Source of the DNA: Stramenopiles sp. TOSAG23-3
Taxonomy: Eukaryota > Sar
Assembly: GCA_900128585.1 (NCBI GenBank)
Contig: LT642505.1
Coordinates: forward strand, 1 to 15,940
DNA: 15,940 bases
Reading direction: 5' to 3'
Part shown: one piece after another, positions 7,166-14,075 of the stretch
Layout: the number at the start of each line of letters is the position of its first letter
How positions within the stretch are numbered: the stretch's first letter is position 1
Translations under genes and position numbers: made by a program
The notes under the pieces: model-generated
Database searches by the model: none
The model's input: only the letters and a program-made list of their open reading frames with translations
What the model was told of the DNA's origin: nothing

Positions 7166-8128
7166 CCCCCCCCCCACAGAGGTCAAGTAGACTCGTACCC
7201 GTTCGTTTCGTTGTACTGCTAGCAACGCTGAGGCAGCCAGTGTTGATTCATAAACACTATCTAGCACCAACGATGCAAACGGCCTCCAATCTGTAGATTT
7301 TGTACTTTTTGTATACGCGACAGGGCAAGCAGAAACAAAAATTTGACAAACCCGATGTGGATTATATTCGTTGCTGGTTTTCTTTGTGGTTGTCTTCGTA
7401 ACTTCTGTTGACCAGTGTATCCCGACTTTAATCATTTCACGTAGAGCCTTTACCAAGCTTTCATCTTGACCCAGTTTCACGTTCAAAGAAGCCATACTCT
7501 CGTGAGTGTTCGGCAAACAGTAGCCGTTTTTAACCGTCCAATACGGAAAAGTTTTCTTTGGTTCAGTTAATAGTGCCTCCACGTCGCTTAAACAGTTTAT
7601 TTGACCATTGGAACCGTTCGTCGCAAAATAGTTTCGGTACACGGTTGCTGCTGAGCAAGCCAGCGCACATGCCGGCCCCTGTGTTCTATCGATGGCATAT
7701 TGTGTAATGCCATGTTCAGGGGTGACCCCCGGCCCAACCATCTCTAAGCAGTTGAATTGTGAAGCGGCTTGAAAAACACTTCCAGAAGATTCACTTTTCT
7801 TATGGATTGTATTAACAGAGCCGCATACCACTGAAAATTTAAGTTGGCCAAGGTTTTCATAATTTTCGTCCCGGGCTGTATCGCTCAGCCTAGCTTTTAA
7901 TTCAGCAAGAGAAAGAACCTCGAACTTCCCAACATGGAATTCTCTGTTGTTGGCACTACTTTTTAAGACAGTAGTAGCAGGGTCGAACTGAAACCTTTTC
8001 CGAGTCTCAGCATACCCCGACTCCTTGAACCCAAAGGTATCTTTAAAGTAATTCATATCGCGTAGTCTGCGAACGACAAGATTCGTGTATGACAGGAAAG
8101 AAACTAGTTTTACGAACGATGTAAACAT
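7154..8128 (-). CDS. Conserved macro-domain-like protein, 3' end frameshifted
   Basis: Seen: 324 residues as assembled. Conserved-looking blocks are an N-terminal Y-F-K-D-T-F-G-F-K-E-S segment (27-37), FQAASQFNCLEM (119-130), DRTQGPACALAC (147-158), VYRNY (163-167) and LTSVGGG (315-321). From memory these belong to a widespread uncharacterised eukaryotic/bacterial family. The final strand plus GGG-x-FGN loop resembles the phosphate-binding end of macro/PARG-like folds, so ADP-ribose or nucleotide binding is possible but unproven. The frame ends early, right after a run of ten G (7166-7175 as C on the + strand); the expected continuation lies one base out of frame (6973-7165), which would give about 384 residues. 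Start: an in-frame TGA abuts the first ATG, so the frame cannot begin earlier. M25, just before the first conserved block, is an alternative. No transmembrane segment or convincing signal peptide. Confidence 0.75.
   Translation of the reverse strand: MFTSFVKLVSFLSYTNLVVRRLRDMNYFKDTFGFKESGYAETRKRFQFDPATTVLKSSANNREFHVGKFEVLSLAELKARLSDTARDENYENLGQLKFSVVCGSVNTIHKKSESSGSVFQAASQFNCLEMVGPGVTPEHGITQYAIDRTQGPACALACSAATVYRNYFATNGSNGQINCLSDVEALLTEPKKTFPYWTVKNGYCLPNTHESMASLNVKLGQDESLVKALREMIKVGIHWSTEVTKTTTKKTSNEYNPHRVCQIFVSACPVAYTKSTKSTDWRPFASLVLDSVYESTLAASALLAVQRNERVRVYLTSVGGGRIW
7166..7175. repeat. Run of ten C, frameshift site
   Basis: Ten consecutive C on the + strand (ten G on the coding strand), exactly where the macro-like frame leaves its expected C-terminus. 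Nine G would restore the family-like continuation. Such runs are prone to sequencing error and replication slippage. Confidence 0.9.
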
Positions 8129-8581
8129 TCATTGCAAACTTTCTTTCTGCTTTTGGGCTCATTCTTCGTACTACGAGGACACGAGTCTACGATTTCACCA
8201 CGGTTTCTGAGAGGATAATAATAATAATAATGCACCACCACACTGCTGATGATAGATGAAGAGAAACAAGGAAGAAGAAAAGAAGGGTTGGTGGAGCTGT
8301 GGGCTGTGGGCTACTGTGCTATTAATATGCTACTATGGTGTACGTAAAACAAAAAAAATCGAAGGTTGTTGTCTCCCCAACAACAATCAATTCGACTAAC
8401 CCTATCCCAAAGACTGATGGGTGGAACAGCAAAAAAATAATACAATATAAGAAGAACCAAAGAAGTGAATTAATTGTTTTTGTATATCTCTATACTATAT
8501 AATAGATAATAATAATACCAAGGTACTACGGTACGAAAATAGAGAGAGAGTAAAAATAATAAAAAGTACTGTACATCTCCT
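8129..8581. other. Spacer between two leftward genes
   Basis: About 450 bases between the 3' end of the androglobin-like gene and the 5' end of the macro-like gene, both leftward. It should hold the terminator of one and the promoter of the other. An ATA microsatellite lies at about 8215-8230, with short purine-rich and AT-rich tracts elsewhere. No gene is seen. Confidence 0.45.
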
Positions 8582-11500
8582 TCACTCTTCTGCAGGAGCC
8601 TCTTCGCCATTTCCTTCACTCTCAACCCTATTTCTGTACGTAACTTGCAGCCGCTCCATTGCTTCCAAATGCTGCTGGCGCAGCTTTTCCAGGCGATCGG
8701 ATTTCCTTTGCTCAAAGTTCTCCAGGCGACTTTTGATTGCTTGTTGCATGGCTGCAACCGTCTCCCCCGCACGCTTTTCTTGCTCCATCCACTTTGCAAC
8801 AACATTCTTCTCGAATTCTTCATCAAATATTGTTGTCGGTGCTGACTTCGGAACATCTCTAATGACAGGGACGCTATACTTTTCTCTTCCGCGCACAGCA
8901 TTCTTTACCCTTTCACGGCGACTTTGTTCTAGTTCCCTTTGCTCCTCTTCTAAGCCAGCAAAGCCATCAACTTCAGGCACTTCTTCTTTCTCCTCCCCGT
9001 TTTCTTCTTGTTTAGACGCCGCCTTTTGCTGTAAATAGTACTCCCGGTTCGAGCGCGCCATTTCAGCACGGCCAGGTTGGGCTTCCTCCCATCCATTCCG
9101 GATGGCCAGCAATTTATTTTCCTCTGTCCGGTCCCTCGACAGGGCGAGCGTCGACTTGGAAATTGAACGAAGGTTAAAGGTGAAATCCGCAGGACTGTTA
9201 TCCCCGGGCTGGCCGGTTGGATAATGGTAGGGTCTTCTGGATTTCAAATCATCGCTGACTTGAAAAAAGTGAGTATTCAAAACACTCTCTACAATTATCT
9301 TGCCTTTGTATATTTGGTTGGGATCTTCATCATCGGCCCCTTCCTCAACTTCCGTAGTGAGGGGAACGTCCAGCAAAATGACATTCCCACGCCCACTTTT
9401 TTCTGCAACGGTTGCTTTCGTCGTGGGGTTAATGACACGCAATATTGCATACGCATTGGGGTCAGACAGTGTCAAGCGCAGGGAGCCCCGAGGGTTGGTG
9501 TCGGACTCATCTGGTTCTACAATTTCAATGACGTCTCGCATAAGTCTGAAAAATTTGTTTGGAATATAAGACCCTAAAAAATCCTGCGTGCTTCCAACCG
9601 GCATTTCTGTAAATTCTAACAGCTCGCGGTTTGACACAAAGTACATTTCCCAAGCTAATGCGGGCAAGGGGGTGCCCAGTGACTGACAAATGGCAAACAC
9701 CGTGTATCCGGCTGAGTTTGGTTCGAGGCGCCTATTGGAAAATGAGAGAAGAGGGCACTTTGTAATCTTTTTGGTGTCACAATCTAGAATGTATAGCGAT
9801 ACGAAGCGTTGCAAAAACGGATTTTTGCACAGCAAGTTGCAAGACAAACTGGTGGTATCTTCTTCACTTACTTTGAACGATGTACGACTTAACACTGACC
9901 ATTGCTCCGGATGAGTATTTTTTGTTCTTCCCGAAATTTCTGTCACATTGTGCTTGTACACATCACGAAACAATTCAGAGTACCCGAGGACTCTAACTGT
10001 CTGCTTGGAACTGAACGTCACGTGGACCCCGCCAATTGTATCCATTTCAATGGAAAATATTTGCGGAGTCTCACGATCCCCCGGAAACAATATTGGGAAA
10101 GAGCCACTGCCAACGTTTGTGGTGCTTAGCGTAAACAAAACGCTGTCACTTACCACCATGAGGCCGTCCTCACCTAACGAACAAGAACGGATAGTCAACG
10201 TCGATTTTTTAACGTCAACAGGACTTAAGTCCGCGCTCAACGTTACCCACACCGATAAATATGGGTTCTCGTTCGGGGCTTTTGTCTCTTGCTCCGCTGG
10301 AACTTCCTCCGAGGGAGGACTCTCTTCTTCTGTTTCAGCACTTTCCTTTCCTGGAAAATACAAAAACTGCGGTCCTTTCCATTCTGTTTTGGCGGGCATC
10401 CATTTTCCAGCCTTTTCTGGAATTAGATTGACTACCACAGTAGATTCATCAGCTTCTTCATCTGCCACCGGATCTTCCTCTGCTTCGCCCGTTTCCACCG
10501 CTTCGTCAACCCAGGTCCAGCCCCAGTGCTTTTCACACACAACTTGATTCGAAAAGAATTTAGAATTGTTGGGATCAATTAATGAATATGTTCGCTTTGA
10601 GAATTCTTTTTTGATTCTGTTGATGTTCATCCATCCACTCTCAAAATTTTCGGCATCTTTCACTGTAGTGGCCATGCGAACCTCTCTATCATCGGAGTTG
10701 TCTTCTTCGTCATCGTCCTCGGCAGCTTTTGCTAGTGCAGCAGCGGCGGCAGCGGCAATTTCTGGATCATCGGACACCAGTGCCGCAATGTTTGTATCGT
10801 CGTCCCCGCCTCGGGTTTCCATCACCACAGCAGCGCAGCGGGCTCGCAGGGTCGGGCAACGTTTTTCCTCGTCTACAGGAATTGCAACATCCTCGTCCAC
10901 GACAATATTATCATCAAAATCAAGCATCGTGTCACGAGATCGCCCCATAATTATATAGATAGCCCCTGGCCGAATGTCTTTCGGTGGTTCTTCTACTGGT
11001 TCTTCGGTTGCAGCCTCCTCCGCCGGTTCAAGCCCCATCGCTGCTTCCTCGGCTGCCTTCTCAGCCTCCATCGCCGCTTCCATTTCCCCATCGTCATCAA
11101 AGAATCTTGGAGACCGTGGGGATTCACCAGCATCATCGTCATATTGAATTTTTGTGTGTGGAACATCGTGCATCAGCAGCGGCCAACCGTTGTCGTTGCT
11201 GTTGATATCCGTTGGGATGGCTACCAGACCGGTAAGGTGATGCAGTAGCTTCAGGGCATCGTATTGTTCCCATCGACCTTGAACTACGGTGACGAGGGCT
11301 TTGCTCAGTATAAGTGGCCACAGTTCAGCCTTATCGCTCGACCGACAGAGCACCGGGGACCCATTTGACGCTAGTAGCGGAACTCGATCATCCACATCAA
11401 TACGCCTCCATGCCCCATTTACAAACAGTCTAACGCAGTAGCGGCCACCTGGGTTGAACCTTGGCGTCACTCCGTCTTCACTTTTTGGATAAATGGCTTC

Positions 11501-12418
11501 CCATAAAAACGCGCCCTTAGGGATCATGTCCGCTTCTGCAATCATTGCCAAACGTCGCACCCGTTTCACTTCCTCAGCAGCTGCCTTTTCAGCCAACTCT
11601 TCCTCTGTTTCTTCTTCGTTTTCCGGTGGAACGTTTTCGTTTTCGTTCTCTTTCTCCTGCTCTGCTTTCAGGGCCAGGGCTGCTTCCTCTTCGTCTTTCA
11701 AGACGCGATCGGCCTTTTCGACTGCAAGTTTGCTAATGGCACTGACCATAACAAAGACGGATTCAAGGACAGCAGCCTGCCCTATCAGAACTGGGGCCGC
11801 ATTTTCTTCATCCTCGGAGAAAGTTGAATTTAAAGGCGTAATGATCCTCCTCGGCATACTCGGGGATGGCGGGGCTTCGTCCGAATTTTCTTCCCCCTCG
11901 GCTGGCTCGGGCACCGGCGCTGCTTCCGGCTTGCGTACGACGGTCAACGGGCCCACGGGCTCGGTGCTGTCGCTTGGCACTTCGGTAGTCTGGGGTTGGG
12001 CACTAGTTTCTTCCGGGTTCACTACAGGCTCCCCCTTCGTTATTGGAAGCGAATTTTTCCAATACGCAGAATTTAAAATCGACGGTTCGCTCACTCTTTT
12101 CCACTCAACGACAACCCCCTCGGCTTCCTGATCTTCCGTAGGCAACACCGGGGTCCCAACGGAGAAGTCTACATATTTTTCTGTTTCTGACCCCCACTTA
12201 ACTTTCGGCTCAGCATCTTCAGCATCCGCTGCAGGAGGATCAAACGATGCCTGGTCCCAAAGAGGGAATATGGGCGCTGGGGCTGGCACGTTGAATAAGA
12301 ATTGCCCCACGTCTGCCAAGTCACCTTGTAGTTCTGCAACTTTTCGTACCACCGAGTCTTCCCGTGGGTTACTACCACCCTCTCCCTCTGGCGCTTCGGC
12401 TTCTCCTTTTTTCGGCAT
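8582..12418 (-). CDS. Androglobin-like protein with inactive calpain-like domain
   Basis: Seen: 1278 residues. An N-terminal F-P-x-W motif (51-54) and a W-K-R-x-S-E motif (106-111) match the start of androglobin-type proteins. A calpain-like segment at about 298-405 includes FNPGGRYCVRLFVNGAWRR-x-D-V-D-D (321-344) and A-E-L-W-P-L (365-370). An acidic, Ala-rich insert follows (about 425-590), then a block from about 595 (GWMNINRIKKEFSK) resembling the W-x-x-x-x-x-F region after the androglobin protease domain. Beta-rich sequence and a charged coiled coil (about 1110-1265) complete it. Known: androglobin is a ciliary/sperm-associated chimera of a calpain-like domain and a permuted globin with an IQ motif. 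Oddities: there is no Cys in residues 1-327, so the catalytic Cys box is absent, and I see no globin or IQ motif. It is about 400 residues shorter than human androglobin. Inferred: a non-catalytic ciliary scaffold. ATG has A at -3. It diverges from CFAP74. Confidence 0.75.
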   Translation of the reverse strand: MPKKGEAEAPEGEGGSNPREDSVVRKVAELQGDLADVGQFLFNVPAPAPIFPLWDQASFDPPAADAEDAEPKVKWGSETEKYVDFSVGTPVLPTEDQEAEGVVVEWKRVSEPSILNSAYWKNSLPITKGEPVVNPEETSAQPQTTEVPSDSTEPVGPLTVVRKPEAAPVPEPAEGEENSDEAPPSPSMPRRIITPLNSTFSEDEENAAPVLIGQAAVLESVFVMVSAISKLAVEKADRVLKDEEEAALALKAEQEKENENENVPPENEEETEEELAEKAAAEEVKRVRRLAMIAEADMIPKGAFLWEAIYPKSEDGVTPRFNPGGRYCVRLFVNGAWRRIDVDDRVPLLASNGSPVLCRSSDKAELWPLILSKALVTVVQGRWEQYDALKLLHHLTGLVAIPTDINSNDNGWPLLMHDVPHTKIQYDDDAGESPRSPRFFDDDGEMEAAMEAEKAAEEAAMGLEPAEEAATEEPVEEPPKDIRPGAIYIIMGRSRDTMLDFDDNIVVDEDVAIPVDEEKRCPTLRARCAAVVMETRGGDDDTNIAALVSDDPEIAAAAAAALAKAAEDDDEEDNSDDREVRMATTVKDAENFESGWMNINRIKKEFSKRTYSLIDPNNSKFFSNQVVCEKHWGWTWVDEAVETGEAEEDPVADEEADESTVVVNLIPEKAGKWMPAKTEWKGPQFLYFPGKESAETEEESPPSEEVPAEQETKAPNENPYLSVWVTLSADLSPVDVKKSTLTIRSCSLGEDGLMVVSDSVLFTLSTTNVGSGSFPILFPGDRETPQIFSIEMDTIGGVHVTFSSKQTVRVLGYSELFRDVYKHNVTEISGRTKNTHPEQWSVLSRTSFKVSEEDTTSLSCNLLCKNPFLQRFVSLYILDCDTKKITKCPLLSFSNRRLEPNSAGYTVFAICQSLGTPLPALAWEMYFVSNRELLEFTEMPVGSTQDFLGSYIPNKFFRLMRDVIEIVEPDESDTNPRGSLRLTLSDPNAYAILRVINPTTKATVAEKSGRGNVILLDVPLTTEVEEGADDEDPNQIYKGKIIVESVLNTHFFQVSDDLKSRRPYHYPTGQPGDNSPADFTFNLRSISKSTLALSRDRTEENKLLAIRNGWEEAQPGRAEMARSNREYYLQQKAASKQEENGEEKEEVPEVDGFAGLEEEQRELEQSRRERVKNAVRGREKYSVPVIRDVPKSAPTTIFDEEFEKNVVAKWMEQEKRAGETVAAMQQAIKSRLENFEQRKSDRLEKLRQQHLEAMERLQVTYRNRVESEGNGEEAPAEE

Positions 12419-13547
12419 TATTAAAATTACAATGAGAAGAAATAAATTGAAACAATGTCTGCGTTCCTTACCAAAATTTCAAACACGTGTCTTTCCTCTT
12501 CAAATGTAAATAAATAATTACGTATCAAATGCATCTATATGCACCACTCTCTTTCCCATCACACCTAAATTATTTTTTATAATTTAATAATAGTGTCTAC
12601 TCCTCCTCGGTTATTATTTTTTTAATTTATTATAGTAGTAGGTCGGTAGAACGAACTATTATTGTATTCATCATTATTTATTATCGACCAATTATTCTAC
12701 TGTAATGTAATGTAATATTATACATTGGATCGTCTTCTTTCTTTTTTTCGCCGTTTCGAGTCGTCTTTCTTCTGGTGTGTGTTGGTTTTAAGTTGTATCA
12801 CTATATCATTAGCTTCATAGCTTTCATCACAAAGCGAGTATCATCACGTATTAATACATTAATATAGCACCCAAGCATCACCTCATTATCCTTATGGGTA
12901 CGAATTCTAAATAGTAGCAATAGAACGACTGACTATGGAAATTCTATATTAAATAAAATATAGAAAGACAATGAACGTAACTAATGCTATACTGATGTTA
13001 ATAAATATTAACTCTTCCCTATTTACCTGCTGGTGAATTCGCTATTATTGCTTCTGGGATTGCCGTTATTATTTTGAATCAATGATGGTATTTTCCTATT
13101 AGTTAATCGATGATCTCGTTAATGCTCTGACCTGTTTGATAGCTAAGAATAAAAATACAAAATCAATTCAACCGAAACCGTTTTTTTCCATCACTTTTTA
13201 ATATAGTAATAGCATTATCATATATCATCACCACTACTAACAGAATAAAATTGTACTTATATATTTTATTTACTATAATAAGAAGGAATACAATTCCTAT
13301 AAAACAATTTTTAAAAGCTTCAGATAATGTTTGTTAGTTAGTACGTTCACGTATTGCCTTTTTACTAAGTAGTACAGTACGAAGTGGGAAGGACATCAAA
13401 AAAAAAAAGGAGCACTTTAAAGCTATATAATGTACACTGGACTGGCAATTAATTATAAATCGACTATTATTTAAATAGGAAACAGCTGGACTACGATCGT
13501 ACGTAGATATTAATAATAAATATGACAAAATAACAAACACACAGTGA

Positions 13548-13562
13548 GGGAGGGAGGGAGGG
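13548..13562 (+). repeat. (GGGA) repeat, G-quadruplex motif
   Basis: Four GGG runs at 13548-13550, 13552-13554, 13556-13558 and 13560-13562 are separated by single A residues. This is the shortest-loop form of the G-quadruplex pattern and is typically very stable. It lies about 510 bases upstream of the CFAP74 start and stands out in AT-rich surroundings. Confidence 0.75.
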
Positions 13563-13570
13563 AGTAATTA

Positions 13571-13588
13571 ATTAAGCTTAAGCTTAAT
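13571..13588. repeat. 18-nt perfect palindrome
   Basis: The sequence attaagcttaagcttaat equals its own reverse complement over 18 bases and includes two overlapping TTAAGCTTAA units. It begins eight bases after the GGGA repeat. It could be a dimeric protein-binding site or chance in AT-rich sequence. Confidence 0.65.
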
Positions 13589-13679
13589 ACAAAATATGAG
13601 AGAGAGAAGAAGGAATCCTATTTTTTCTATTTTATTTTAAGTCGTCTGTCGTCTGCCAAGCACAAAAAAGCAAAAGCGT

Positions 13680-13840
13680 TATTTCTTCTTCGTCTTTCTT
13701 CTTTTTTTCTCTTTTTTTTGTTTTGTTTATTGTTGTTGTTGTTTTTTTATTATAATAATAATAATTATCAAGAAGCCCCAATAGCATCACAACAACTATA
13801 TAAAATAATAATAATAATAAAAAATAATAATAAAATAAAA
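13680..13840. repeat. Compound microsatellite block
   Basis: TTC/TTT-rich pyrimidine sequence, TTG repeats, then TAA/AAT repeats (clearest at about 13804-13832). It is simple-sequence DNA in the divergent spacer; short open frames on both strands come from the repeats. Confidence 0.7.
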
Positions 13841-14075
13841 ACAAAATTGTTGATATTATTTGCAAAAAGGAAAAGGAGTGTTTATCTATGTACGGAAAAC
13901 AATATGGTATACAATTTACTATGGAGGAAATAACCCCCAAGACCCCCAGGAAAATAGTTAATTATTTGGGTTTGTGAACAGGAACACTTCAACGCCGGTG
14001 GAATTTGTCTGCTAAATATATTTGACCTTCCTGACTGGCGAGTGGTGAACGAAGACCGAGTGAGCGCGAGGAGAG

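Larger units (their letters stand above)
12419..14075. other. Long AT-rich divergent spacer with microsatellites
   Basis: About 1.66 kb between the start codons of the leftward androglobin-like gene and rightward CFAP74, so it should hold both promoters. No convincing gene: the longest frames are low-complexity Tyr/Leu/Lys strings from repeats. It contains a GGGA repeat (13548-13562), an 18-nt palindrome (13571-13588) and a pyrimidine-rich then TAA-rich block (about 13680-13840). The last 100 bases before CFAP74 are richer in G and C and read like a 5' leader. Confidence 0.5.

Noticed and set aside
9948-10547. 199-codon frame on the + strand
   Set aside because: Antisense shadow inside the androglobin-like gene with no recognisable domain.
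11493-12131. 212-codon Ser/Ala-rich frame on the + strand
   Set aside because: Antisense to the acidic N-terminal part of the androglobin-like gene; reverse-complemented Glu/Asp codons give Ser/Phe strings.
13632-13940. 102-codon frame on the - strand rich in Tyr, Leu and Lys
   Set aside because: Product of microsatellite sequence; no protein-like composition.
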